64,000 bases of DNA, taken from the NCBI GenBank assembly GCA_018806915.1, contig JAGKQI010000046.1, positions 930,001 to 994,000 of the forward strand. Direction: 5' to 3'. A program made the position numbers and the translations under genes. Every line of letters starts with the position of its first letter. Within the stretch, counting starts at the first letter, position 1. Of the stretch, positions 1-10,207 are shown piece by piece. The notes under the pieces were generated by a model that searched no databases, had not been told where the DNA came from, and was given only the letters and a program-made list of their open reading frames with translations. The stretch comes from Phytophthora colocasiae. Its lineage: Eukaryota > Oomycota > Peronosporomycetes > Peronosporales > Peronosporaceae.

Positions 1-5
1 GACGA

Positions 6-1840
6 CCGATGTTTGCGCAAGTGTACATCAATGATCCGGATATGGAAGCACGCGTAGCAAGCCGGATGGGAATGACAGATGGATTGGACCCGGCCATTCT
101 GGGAAAAATCGATCAGGTGACGACTGCCCACAACGGGTACACATAACAGTTTCTAAACGCTCGCAGACTGTTGATTGATCGTGCTGGACCGGCGTACCAA
201 GCAGCCGTGGAGCAGTTCGCACGGCAGTTAGCGGCTGGTGAAGCAAGACCTTGTGATAACCCTGCACTGCGTCTCCATGAGTTTCTCCCTCGAGATGAGG
301 ACCTCCGGCTTCGATTGCATGTGGCGCGGAACACAAACCCGGGTACCCACAATGTACCCACTGCATCCGAAGTGGCAGCTATCATTATTGATCGAGCTGC
401 GGCTGAGCACAGAGATATCATTTTAAATACCCGTCAGGGAGGCGTCAACCGCAGTTATGAAACGAGTGAGAGCTACGATCCACTTTAATACCCTCTCCTG
501 TTTCCGTACGGAGAGCCAGGATGGACATACGAACTTCCGTATGTGGGTGACCACGTGGACCGTAACGGTAAACCACTGACGATGTCACTCCGAGAGTACG
601 AATCGTATGTTCTTCATGACCGGACTGCGAGCAATTCTCTCATTCTCCGAGGAGGTCGCCTAACCCAGCAGTATTGTGTGGACCAATGGGCCAAATGTGA
701 ACAAGAAGGCCTGCGGTTCATAGAAAAGAACCAACTCCAGTACAGATTGGAAACACTGCAAGGTCTCACCGATGCCCTGCGGAACGAATCTATCGATGTA
801 CACCGTGTGGCGGCAAATGAGGAAGTGGCACAACGTAGATCTACGGCTACTACACGACAGCCACGGGACACAGGGGTAGTCCCAGCTGAACCTGAAGCAG
901 AAAACATCGGCCGCAAGGTTATTATACCTCCAACCTTTACGGGAGGGTCGCGCTACATGTACAACCGTTTCCTGGATGCTATGGCTATAGTTCGAGAGAC
1001 GGGTGCACCCAATCTGTTCATCACCATGACGTGTAACCCGAACTGGCCTGAAATCAAGGAAAATATTAGACCTGGAGAGAAGGCATCTGATCGACCGGAC
1101 ATTGTTGCGCGTGTGTTCATGCAGAAGCTGAAGAGCCTCAACAAGGACCTCGACGAAGGCCTGCTGGGTATTGTAGCTGCTCGGGTTCACGTGGTGGAAT
1201 ACCAAAAACATGGTCTTCCACACGCCCATATCCTGCTGATTATGCGACCGGAAGACAAGCCCGCAACGGCGGAGGATGTCGACCGGTTGTCGTCAGCCGA
1301 GCTACCAGACAAGGAGACACACCCTGAGCTCTATGAAACCGTCATTTCAAATATGTTGCATGGTCCCTGTGGGCAACAAAACCCCAACTGTCCCTGCATG
1401 AAGAACGGTAAATGCTCCAAGAAATTCCCCAAACAGTTCGCAGAAGAAACGATAATGGCTGAGGATAAGTATCCTACGTACAAGAGATGTCGTCGACCTG
1501 ACGGAATTCTGAGGCACAAGGGGAAGGTGTGGGATAACGCAAAGATCAACCAGTGGGTCGTACCTTACAACCCATTCCTATCGCAGAAATATGACTGTCA
1601 CATCAACGTGGAAGTATGTGCTACAAACAAGGCAGTGAAGTACATCTACAAGTACGTCTACAAGGGTTCGGATATGACGACGATCACTATTGAAGGAAAT
1701 TCAGGCGAACGAGATTCTCCAGTACTTACTGGGTCGCTATATTTCTCCGGTAGAGGCTTGCATGCGACTGTTCGGATTTCCTACACAAGGTTCATCACAT
1801 GCTGTTGTGAATCTTCCTATCCACCTGGAAGGAATGAGTC
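6..1840 (+). pseudogene. Helitron-1 Rep (HUH endonuclease) domain, broken
   Basis: One frame covers 6-1840 and is closed by two in-frame stops, TAA at 144-146 and TAA at 486-488; both sit where the related Helitron-2 protein has Gln-containing stretches. The HUH motif GLPHAHILL is at about 1212-1238, a Cys-rich stretch (GPCGQQNPNCPCMKNGKC) starts near 1362, and the tyrosine helix KYIYKYVYKGSD is at 1638-1673. In Helitrons this domain nicks DNA and covalently holds the strand during rolling-circle transposition. After residue pair HLEG the frame runs into the Gypsy-A LTR and ends at 1850. The rest (linker and helicase) lies at 25875-28255. It is a dead copy. Confidence 0.88.
1837..1840. repeat. 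Left target site duplication of Gypsy-A (AGTC)
   Basis: AGTC at 1837-1840 recurs at 25871-25874. Removing one copy plus 1841-25870 restores the Helitron-1 reading frame across the junction (LEG-MSL followed by VTYRDH). Confidence 0.85.
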
Positions 1841-2281
1841 TGTGGTGTAGTGGATCCGCTGGAATGAGCAGGGATCCAACGTTCACACACGGCGCCCAGA
1901 CACTGACTAACGGAGGGGGTACTCCGATAACCGTGGGGTTGCTGAGGCTCACCTTGTGTACCCGTCAGTGGGCGGGATCTGCTCTCTCAGGAACGGGAGA
2001 GTGTACACAGGCGTGAGGGCTTGAACGTCCTTGGCGGGGACTTGGGAGGTTGGACTTGCGTGGGGGTTCCTGCACACAGGTCCTGGTTGGGGGGATCTTG
2101 GTCTTGGACTCGAAGATCAGGTGGATCCTTGGATCCGGGGTTGCCTTGGTGGGTGTGGGGTTCCTTTTCCTTTTCCTTTACTGTCTTGCTTGCCGCCTCC
2201 TGTAGCGGTTGGTCTTGGGGTGGTTGAGAAGTCGAGGATCCTACGGTTAAGCAATCAACACCGTTGGATCCGGGGTCTTCA

Positions 2282-2642
2282 CTAGCGTAAGGTAAGCCGG
2301 CCAAATCAGGGATCCGGTCTTAGCTGTAGCTAGGTAGGCGCAGTGAGTTGCAGGAACACTAAGGGAGGCCAATACACTATCCTCTTCCCTTGTCCTAAGT
2401 CCTGAAGAAAACCACTTACGCCCTAGAAGGTAAATTCGACTCTCTAGGGGTTGTTGAGAGACCGAGAGATCCTCACCCTAGCGTAAGGTAAGCCGGCCAA
2501 ATCAGGGATCCGGTCTTAGCTGTAGCTAGGTGTGCGAAGTGACTTACAGGAACACTAAGGGAGGCCAATATGCTATCCTCTTCCCTTGTCTTTACTCCGA
2601 GGAAGTCCACTTGCGCACTAGAAGGCAAAATCGATTCTCTGA
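2282..2642. repeat. Internal tandem duplication in the Gypsy-A LTR
   Basis: Two diverged direct copies of about 190 bp. Each begins CTAGCGTAAGGTAAGCCGG (near 2283 and 2475) and runs through a shared GGAACACTAAGGGAGGCC segment. The same pair is present in the right LTR at about 24710-25070. Confidence 0.8.
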
Positions 2643-2737
2643 TTTATGGTTAGACCAGTTTCTCATCTTGTAAGCTATCTTTCCCATCGCAGATCTCTAT
2701 CTTGGATCATGCCGGCTCTCCTGCAGCTGCTTCACTT

Positions 2738-3245
2738 CGTCGATGTCTTGGATCTTGAGGATCCGACTTGGGATCCGAGGATCCCGGATCCTGGGCGTTG
2801 GATATTGGATCTTGAGTCTTGGATCTTGGATCTTGGGATCTTGGGGATCCTGGATCTCAAGGATCCAACTTAGGATCCGAGGATCCCGGATCCTGGGCGT
2901 TGGATCTTGGATCTTGAGTCTTGGATCTTGGATCTTGGGATCTTGGGGATCCTGGATCTCGAGGATCCAACTTGGGATCCGAGGATTCCGGATCCTGGGC
3001 CTTGGATCTTGGATCTTGGGATCTTGGGGATCCTGGATCTCAAGGATCCCACTTGGGATCCGAGGATTCCGGATCCTGGGCCTTGGATCTCAAGGATCCC
3101 ACTTGGGATCCGAGGATCCCGGATCCTGGGCCTTGGATCTTTGGATCTTGGGATCTTAGATCTGATCCGTACTTAATCGGGAGACTGGATCCGTACTTAA
3201 TCGGGAGACTGGATCCGTACTTAATCGGGATACTGGATCCGTACT
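2738..3245. repeat. GGATC-rich array plus 24-bp repeats in the LTR
   Basis: Short GGATCTT/GGATCC-based units build larger units of about 80-105 bp (GGATCC, GGATCCTGGGC, CTTGGGATC). From about 3165 a 24-bp unit, GATCCGTACTTAATCGGGAGACTG, repeats about three times. The right LTR has about one or two more copies of the 24-bp unit, so the array length is unstable. Confidence 0.85.
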
Positions 3246-3549
3246 TAGGCGACGGAGGATCCGAACTTAAGATGACAGGATCCGGACTTAGGTCGGCCAG
3301 GCTCACCGGATCCTAACGTAGGATCCGTCCTAGAGTAGGTTCCACGCGTCAGGTATTTGTCCTTGTCATAGCCCCATGTCGCACGTCACCCATCATCGTG
3401 GTCGATCCGCATCATATCTGGCTTGATTTGGATCCGCTTCACCACAACCGCCCCTGGGACGAGGTTGTTGCCGCACAACGGCATCACGTCGTTCCCATAC
3501 AAATTCCCAGTCCGATCCACCACTTCCTCAAATCACCACCTCAGCGAAA

Positions 3550-6012
3550 ATGGATCGCTCTGCCGACGCCGATTCTTCTGCGTATACCACGGTGTTCTTC
3601 GGCCAGGGTCGCCCTGCGACTCAGCACCCTTGCCCGCATTGCGACCAAGCTCCTTCCGATCCCACTGCGGCTGTGACCCCTACTGTTCCAGATTTGAACC
3701 CCGTATATGATGCCGTTGCCTCGCTTCAGTCTCTCGCTGCTGGGTATACCGAGATGCAGGACAGCTACCAGCAGGTGCTCCATGATCTTACCGCGGCGCG
3801 CCGACATAATGAAGAGCTTCACAACACGCTGCAGCCTCGCCTGGACACTGCCCAAGCTTTCATTGATTTCGCGCAGCGTCGATATGATGTCTCCCAAGCT
3901 GCCCTCCGGTTGGCGAAGCAGAAGGAAGCGGAAGCGGTGCAAGATCTGGATCGGCTCAAGGATGATTTGCGCGAGTTAGACACTCTCAAGGTCCGGTATT
4001 CCGATCTGGAGGCATCTTCGGCAGAGGCCTACTCCATCCTGCAGGACTACGCCATGGGGCTCGAGCGACAGATTGCTGGGGAAGATATCTCGGTGGAGCA
4101 TCCTTCGGTAGTTCGGCTGGTCCAAGATCTCGAGGATCAGCGTGAAGAGTCTTCAGAATTATTGGAGCGTTCGACGGACCTGGAAACTCAGCTGCGGGCG
4201 GTGGAGGCTGCACGAGATGCGGCTGCACTCGAGCGCGATCGCACCAGCGTCCAGCTCGCAGAGTCGGCTATCCGTTGTGATCAACAAGCGCACAAGATCG
4301 AAGAACTCAGGGCTCACCGGGATCGGTTGCGCGAATCGCTCAAGCAACTCCCTCAGCAGAACCTCGTCAAGACGGTCGACTCACTCAAGTTGGAACTCCA
4401 CGTCCGGAAAGAGAGGATCACTGAGTTGGAGGGCCTCTTCGCCAAGTCAGAGCGCAAACGTGAGGATCTGCACCGGGTACATGCACACACCCTTCAGAAG
4501 CTTGACCGGGCCCACGAGAACCTTACGCGCTTGGAGCAGGAGAACCGCAACGCTCGGGAGGAGACGGAGCGACAGCAAAGGCGGGCTGAGAGCCTCGCGC
4601 ACAAGCGTCTGAACGTTGAAAAACGTCTCCGGAGGGTCGAAGAGGATCTGCTGGAAGCGAATGACCGACGGGACCGCGCGGATCAAGCCAGGGAGAGTGC
4701 CAAGCGCGAACTCGACAGGATCCGAAGCCAGACATCGGATCAGAAGAAGATGAGCGCGGATCTCGATCGGATCCGCCTCGAGCGTGACGAGGCTGCGCGG
4801 AAGTCTACCGCGGCGTCGCAAGACTTGGATCGCGTGTCCGATGAGCGTGATCAAGCTCTCCGCATGCGAGATCAGGTGACTCAAGCCCTGGACAAAGCCA
4901 CACGGAAGATCTCCACCGTAACTCTTGAGCGAGACCAAGCGAGACAGGTCTTCGCCGGGAAGGACCAGATTATTCGGGATCAAGGGGACGAGATCCAACG
5001 TCTGAAGAGGGAATCTGAGAAGCTGACGGCGTCGTTGACACAAGCATCAGTCGACCAAGAAGGTCTCAGGCGTCTCCGCGGAAGCTATCAAGATCTCCAG
5101 ACGAGGCACGACGCACTCAGACAGGGGCATGCCGCCCTGGAGGAGGAGCACCGTAGCGTCATTGACGAGCGTACGGCGGCTCTTCGGAATCTAGCATCGA
5201 TCGCTTCCATGGCGATGCGCAGCTCGTCGAACGCGCCGAGTGGGCTGTCGGAGACGTCTACTACTAGTGGGTCTTCTTCCTCCAAACGTCGGCACAGTGA
5301 CGTTTCTTCTTCGACAGAAGAACCTCCGCCGAAGATCCCCCGTCATACTAGCTCTGTTAAGCCTTCCGATACCGCGTCTCAGCCTGCGCCTGCTCCCATC
5401 CACACGGGGGTGGATGAGACGGAAAACCATCCGGATTTTGACTTCGGGGAGGCAAGGGAAGAACATCCGGGGCAGGATCCAGAGTCCGCAGATTCCGGAT
5501 CCGGAGAAACTCCGAACCAACCGACGGAAGGGTCTCTTTTAAGCGAGAACACAAGGGTCCCCGATCCAGCAGTCCCAACGGATCCTCCCGCCCCAGCTAT
5601 CAGGACCCACGAGTCATCACAAGGCTCCAGCGAAGGGAATTTGTCCGGATCCGCCGTACAAGATGATCAAGAAGTTGGCTCCAGCGGGGAATCGGAAGGA
5701 TCTGAGGACGAGCAGGTGCGGGCTGCCAAGTCGCGCTCACGGTCAGAGTTACGTCGGCGATCATCCGGGGAAGGATCAGCGTCCGCTCCCATCGAGATCG
5801 GCGATGCTTCCACAGTTCCGCCCAATGACGGGTCCAGCCGTTCATCACCTATGCCTCTGGTAACTTCCGAGGTAGGTTCTCAGGGAAATGTCGAAGAGCT
5901 GCAATTTGAAGCTTTTGGCCCACTGAAGGAGTTTGTTCCTGCCGTCAGAGATCCTCGCCCGATGGCTCCCGAGGAAGTGGCTCCTGGATCTCGGATGAAG
6001 TCAGCCAGCTGA
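3550..6012 (+). CDS. Antisense accessory gene of Gypsy-A: long coiled-coil protein (main part)
   Basis: An 820-codon open frame with ATG at 3550, only about 100 bp from the LTR border, transcribed opposite to gag-pol. The N-terminus has a CPHC pair. Residues about 60-520 are an almost unbroken coiled coil rich in Leu, Glu, Arg and Asp with heptad spacing. Residues about 540-800 are Ser/Pro/acidic and probably disordered, with basic patches (KRRHSD, SRSRSELRRRSS) that could act as nuclear localisation signals. No enzyme motif is visible. The frame stops at 6010-6012, but the next frame carries on without a gap (6039-6728), so the stop is probably caused by a one-base indel near 5990. Codons are full of GATC like the rest of the element. 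A real gene of unknown function; it could be a chromatin or structural factor of the element (inference). Confidence 0.7.
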   Translation: MDRSADADSSAYTTVFFGQGRPATQHPCPHCDQAPSDPTAAVTPTVPDLNPVYDAVASLQSLAAGYTEMQDSYQQVLHDLTAARRHNEELHNTLQPRLDTAQAFIDFAQRRYDVSQAALRLAKQKEAEAVQDLDRLKDDLRELDTLKVRYSDLEASSAEAYSILQDYAMGLERQIAGEDISVEHPSVVRLVQDLEDQREESSELLERSTDLETQLRAVEAARDAAALERDRTSVQLAESAIRCDQQAHKIEELRAHRDRLRESLKQLPQQNLVKTVDSLKLELHVRKERITELEGLFAKSERKREDLHRVHAHTLQKLDRAHENLTRLEQENRNAREETERQQRRAESLAHKRLNVEKRLRRVEEDLLEANDRRDRADQARESAKRELDRIRSQTSDQKKMSADLDRIRLERDEAARKSTAASQDLDRVSDERDQALRMRDQVTQALDKATRKISTVTLERDQARQVFAGKDQIIRDQGDEIQRLKRESEKLTASLTQASVDQEGLRRLRGSYQDLQTRHDALRQGHAALEEEHRSVIDERTAALRNLASIASMAMRSSSNAPSGLSETSTTSGSSSSKRRHSDVSSSTEEPPPKIPRHTSSVKPSDTASQPAPAPIHTGVDETENHPDFDFGEAREEHPGQDPESADSGSGETPNQPTEGSLLSENTRVPDPAVPTDPPAPAIRTHESSQGSSEGNLSGSAVQDDQEVGSSGESEGSEDEQVRAAKSRSRSELRRRSSGEGSASAPIEIGDASTVPPNDGSSRSSPMPLVTSEVGSQGNVEELQFEAFGPLKEFVPAVRDPRPMAPEEVAPGSRMKSAS

Positions 6013-6728
6013 GTCTTCTAACGCTTTCCGCCAACGGCATGAACGCTTGTCGTCGTCCTGGGTGGTTGTTCCCACTCCGTACTGGCCGTGGTGGTCCGGG
6101 TCTGGACAGTTATGTCCCGGATCTCCTCTCCCGGGCCCACATCGTTCGGTTATACGCGACGGAGCCGTGGAAAGATCTCGGGTCTCGAGCTCCGCCCCCT
6201 TATACCTTCCAGGAGGATCTGTCGCCTCGGCTGGCGGAGATCTTGAGTTGGTATGACGCGTTTGAGTCTGCCAATCTCCAAGCGATTTGGGAATCCACAC
6301 ATTCGTTCCCTATCTCTGCCGAGCTACGCAAGGCGGACAGCTGGTTCGCAGGCTTCTATCGTCGCAGAAAGAATCGCGGATCCCACGCGCGGGACAACTA
6401 TCGCAAGCTGCAAAACAGGATCTTCGACAGGATGCGTTTGACCGGGTGTTGTGATTTGGATCTCTGGTTGGACCCACACTTCATCCACTTCCCTCTGCCT
6501 TCGGAGGATACCATCTGGTATCCAGGAGCCGAAGCCGTCGCCGCTGGGGCGGATCCCCCGCAAGATCTTGTGGCTGCTCTCGATGACTGCGATCGTCAGG
6601 ATCCCTGGCGTACCCACTACCGCTCCGGATCTTCTCATCCCAGCGTCGGTGCCAGTCGTCTCTCTATGAAGTTCGTCCGCTCGCTGCCAGGTTTCAGTCC
6701 CGACGCTGCCCGATCTCAAACTTTGTAA
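6013..6728 (+). pseudogene. C-terminal part of the antisense accessory gene (frameshifted)
   Basis: Continuing the coding sense of 3550-6012 in another frame gives about 235 more residues, ending at TAA 6726-6728. It is compact and rich in Trp and Phe, unlike the preceding disordered tail: motifs include LSRAHIVRLYATEPW, ILSWYDAFESANLQ and YRKLQNRIFDRMR. This looks like a folded domain, but I do not recognise the family. Joined to the first part, the product would be about 1060 residues. Confidence 0.6.
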
Positions 6729-7453
6729 GTGGCGTTGCATAATTCCATACATCTTCTTGTCTGTTCTGGTTTTTCTTTCGGGATCCGTACACAATAATCC
6801 CGGCTTTCCAGTGAAACAATAGTGAGGCCCACTGTTTGAAAGCTTGAAAATCCGACTTCAGGATCCAAGGACCCAAACTCTGAGATCCGAGGATCCAAAG
6901 ATCCAAAGATCAAAATTCTGAGATCCGAAGATCCAAGGATCCAAACTTGGGGATCCGAGGGTCCAGCCTCGGGACCTAGGGATCCAACTTTAAAAACCCA
7001 AGGATCCACTCGGAGATCCGAGGATCCAACCTCAGGACCCAAGGATCTAACTTCAAAGACCCAAGGATCCACTCGGAGATCCGAGGATCCAACCTCAGGA
7101 CCCAAGGATCCAACTTCAAAGACCCAAGGATCCACTCGGAGATCCGAGGATCTAACTTCAGGACCCAAGGATCCGACTTCAAAAACCCAAGGATCCACTC
7201 GGAGATCCGAGGATCCAACTTCAGGACCCAAGGATCCGACTTCAAAAACCCAAGGATCCACTCGGAGATCCGAGGATCCAACCTCAGGACCCAAGGTGAC
7301 AAGGCATCGATTTGGCCGGCATCTGTTCCTTCTTCAGGGGTCAACCTTCTTTTCTTCAAATGTAAACATACAGCGCGTCCACTTGCAGTAAACTGCCAGT
7401 CTTCTCTTCCACATTGGCGAGCGCCCTCACCAATGGAAAATCCACCACCTCGG
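6729..7453. repeat. Spacer with 63-bp tandem repeats between convergent genes of Gypsy-A
   Basis: This spacer separates the 3' ends of the plus-strand accessory gene and the minus-strand integrase. Units starting GGATCCACTCGGAGATCCG occur at 7002, 7065, 7128, 7191 and 7254, exactly 63 bp apart; degenerate units extend left to about 6860. Because 63 is a multiple of three, two minus-strand frames stay open through the array. I treat these as repeat artefacts. 7297-7453 holds nothing recognisable. Confidence 0.85.
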
Positions 7454-8800
7454 CTACTCCTCCTCATGTGACTGCATTGCTTGGAATCGGTTCTTTTTAC
7501 TCCGTTCTTGGAGGAACTCATGCAGCAACGCACCACAGTTCAGGTCTGCTTCATCTACCCAGGTAGGATCCTCGTATCCCTTCCAGAAAACTTGGAATTC
7601 TCGGCGGATCCGGCCATATCGAGTGGGTCGCCCCGTCCGGACGTCTGTGATGCGCTCGACTTCGAACTCGTCGTCTTCCAGATCGCGATCCCAGCTGTCT
7701 TCCAGCAACAAGGCTTCATCGAAGTCCAAACGGTCTGCTTCGTCCACCGTCAACTGGATCTTCGGTCGATCTGGGAACGTCCTGACTGGCTTCAACTTAG
7801 AGATGTGCACTACCGGAAACAAACGATAGTCTGTACCAGCGACCTCTAAACGGACTGCATACTCGTTCGCCATTTCTGCCACACGGAACGGTCCATGCCA
7901 CAGATGAGCGAGCTTTTTGGCGTACCCCTCCTTGACTCTGTCTAAGAACAGCCACACTTGGGATCCAGCCTCGATGGGGTGTTGCGTCGCCGTTTCGCTC
8001 TGCCTGTCGGCACGATCCGAGATTGCCTGCTTCAAACGGTCATTCACCTCAGCTCTGGCTAGTTGATAGTGCCGCTGGATCTGATACCTCCAACGTCGTG
8101 GATCTACATCACGGCGCCCGGTATTCCCCAGCGAGAGCGTTGCTTCTAGGGTTGTCTTGGGATCCCAGCCATGGGCGAGGTAGAACGGCGTGTCGCCCCT
8201 AGTCCGATCTTGTGCAGTGTTCAGGGCGAAAGTCAGGCGTTCTGCGTACTCGTCCCAGTCTCGCTGGTCGGGATCCTGGACGTACATCTTGATCGCCCGC
8301 GTGATTGTCTGCACCATCCGCTCGGCTGTGCCATTCGATTGTGGTCGATAGGCCATAGTGGCTCTCAGGCGCTGGCCTAGGATCCGGTTGAAAGCACGAA
8401 AGAAGTCGGACATAAACCCGGGTTCTCGGTCGTGTCGGATCACCTGGCTGGCACCGAACCGTCGAAATACGCAGATCTCATAGGACTCCGCGATGGCCTG
8501 GGCCGTTCGCGAGTTGTTAGCATTGACAATCACGTAACCGGTAAAGAGATCCACCCATACTAGCAGCTCAGTGTTCCCTTTCTCGGATCTCGGTAGCGAA
8601 GGTATATGATCCATAGCGATCACTTGAAACGGGTAAGTGGCTCGGATATTACCCGGCGACACACCGCGAATTGTGGGTCGTCCCTTGCCCGTCTCGCAAT
8701 CCACGCACTCTCCGACAAACTGCTGTACGGATTTGAAAAGGCCTCTCCAGTAGAAGTGGTCCTTGATCCTCTGGTACGTACGCCCAATCCCTGATGACCC
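7454..8800 (-). pseudogene. Gypsy-A integrase core and chromodomain
   Basis: Frame 8704-7454 encodes the C-terminal two thirds of the integrase. The DDE residues are readable: Asp in AMDHIPSLP, Asp in RHDREPGF and Glu in SNGTAERM, with normal Ty3/Gypsy spacing. A GPFRV/HISKLKPV segment of the C-terminal domain follows. The last ~60 residues (FEVERITDVR, QVFWKGYEDPTWV) look like a chromodomain, which in chromoviruses directs integration to particular chromatin. The zinc-binding start (HYHVSLEGGHQG) lies upstream in another frame (9423-8620) and the C-x2-C pair in this one (VGECVDCETG). A one-base loss near 8785 separates them. Confidence 0.88.
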
Positions 8801-10207
8801 CCTTCCAAACTCACATGATAGTGATGCAGTAGGTCTGCTTGCAACGTCTCAGGTATAACCAATCGTAACAATCCGTCTCGATCTGCTTCGGTCCTTCGTG
8901 AAGGTGCGCAATAGAACAACAGCTCATCCTCGTCCAACTCGAAATTGTCGGCTAGCAGACGGCACGTCTTGGCTTCAGCCGCAGTCAGATCCGTCAGCTG
9001 TCCTCGCAAGAACGACTTCAGGTTGGAGATCCATGTTTCCTCGTCTTGGGATCGTCGGATCCGGTCAATTCTCAGCTGCTGCACGGACTCTTCGTTGAGT
9101 ACTCGGGGTTTCCCCTCTCTGGCCTGTCTTCGGGTGGTGACTGCACTGACCCGTGGCTTTGGATCCTCGGATCCTGAGGTCAGGATCTCATCCAATCGAT
9201 TTAGGGTGACGAGATCCTCGCGATCCCCTTCCTGGTCGACGGCATTCCCACTCTCTCGCTGCAATGCTGCGCTGGCCAAGCTATCGGCGCTGGCGTTCCA
9301 CGCTCGTTTCACATGTAGCAAGTCGTGGTCCGGCCATTCCCGGAGCTGTGCCAGTGCCTTCTGTCTCAGCAGCGTCAGGGCTGGCGCTTTACAGTCGATC
9401 TCCCCACGCATCTGGCGGATCACCAGATTCGAATCTCCGCAGATAGATAATGAGTCGTCCCTTAGTCAGATCTTCGAGCAGCTCGAAACACAATAGAAGT
9501 CCGTTGTACTCCGCTTCGTTGACTGTCAGACTCTCCGCGTACCGAGACGCTGCTTTAACCACCTTCCATTCGGGCAGCTTCCATAGAATCGCACTGAAGG
9601 ATCCTCCACCACGTTTTACCCTGGCGGATCCGTCAAAACTAACCACCCACAACTCTTCCTCTGGCTTCACAGTTGGCACCGGCATCTGGATCGCTCGACG
9701 CGGTTCCTTCCTTGGGGCGATGCTCACCAACGCTTGGTCCACCTCGGATCTCGGGGTGATACTTGCGGCGAGGGATCCGAGGATCTCGTCCTCCCCTTTC
9801 GTACACTTCGTGATCTCCAAGGTCCAAGGCGATAACAATGCCGCCCATTGGCCCAATCTTCCTTGTAGTCCGGCAGAACGGAACAGCCATCCGAGGGTAG
9901 AGTGCCTGGTCAGGATCCGGATCCGTCGTCCAACCAACATGGAATACCCGAGATCCAGGATCCTTAGCAGAGCTAACACTTCCTTCTCCACGATCCCATA
10001 GTTTATCTCATTCGGCTTCAGAGATCTACTGGCGAACATCACCGGCATGTAGATCCCGTCGTGATCCTGCGTCAGGAAGCTGAGATGGCCCATTCGCTGG
10101 CGTAGACGATCACCACCGGTTGCTTGTCGGGATCGAAATGCCGAAGCGTAGGAGTCATAGCGATCTTCTTCTTCAAGGCCTCGAAAGCGGCTGAAGCACG
10201 GATCCAT
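8620..10207 (-). pseudogene. Gypsy-A degenerate RNase H plus second RNase H and integrase zinc finger
   Basis: Two overlapping frames (10207-9389, 9423-8620). First comes the rest of the RT-linked RNase H (FASRSLKPNEINYGIVEKE), whose catalytic contexts are altered: YAS instead of DAS and LTRHSTL instead of a TDH. A second, complete-looking RNase H follows: SFDGSARVKRGGGS, EAEYNGLLL, CGDSNLVI (in the other frame) and ASADSLASAAL give the Asp-Glu-Asp-Asp set. Dual RNase H Gypsy elements are known from oomycetes and plant Tat elements. Frame breaks: near 10080 (one base lost after WAIS) and near 9440, where a 4-base ATCT duplication is likely. The zinc-finger start of integrase closes this stretch. 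Confidence 0.85.

Larger units (their letters stand above)
1..1840 (+). mobile_element. Helitron-1, left segment (cut by Gypsy-A)
   Basis: The window opens inside an autonomous Helitron; its 5' end lies to the left. Coding sequence for the Rep domain stops being Helitron-like after 1840, exactly where the Gypsy-A LTR begins. The same protein resumes at 25875, after the Gypsy-A end and its AGTC duplication. The right segment ends at 28422. The assignment rests on the Rep (HUH) and Pif1-helicase order typical of Helitrons. Confidence 0.9.
1841..3446 (-). repeat. Gypsy-A 3' LTR
   Basis: This 1606-bp repeat matches 16392-16806 plus 24691-25870. It starts (plus view) TGTGGTGTAGTGG and ends CTTCACCACA. 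It contains an internal direct duplication (about 2282-2642) and a GGATC-rich array (about 2738-3160), followed by 24-bp repeats. No LTR gene is supported; the open frames within the array are by-products of the repeat. Confidence 0.92.

Noticed and set aside
2743..3316. Overlapping open frames on both strands in the LTR (up to 138 codons)
   Set aside because: They consist of repeats of the GGATC array (Gly-Ser-Trp-Ile-Leu type) and recur in the other LTR. No gene signal.
6716..7536. Two minus-strand frames of about 190 codons
   Set aside because: They are open because the 63-bp repeat is a multiple of three. The protein is a 21-residue repeat without any motif, and it runs into the integrase in the wrong frame.
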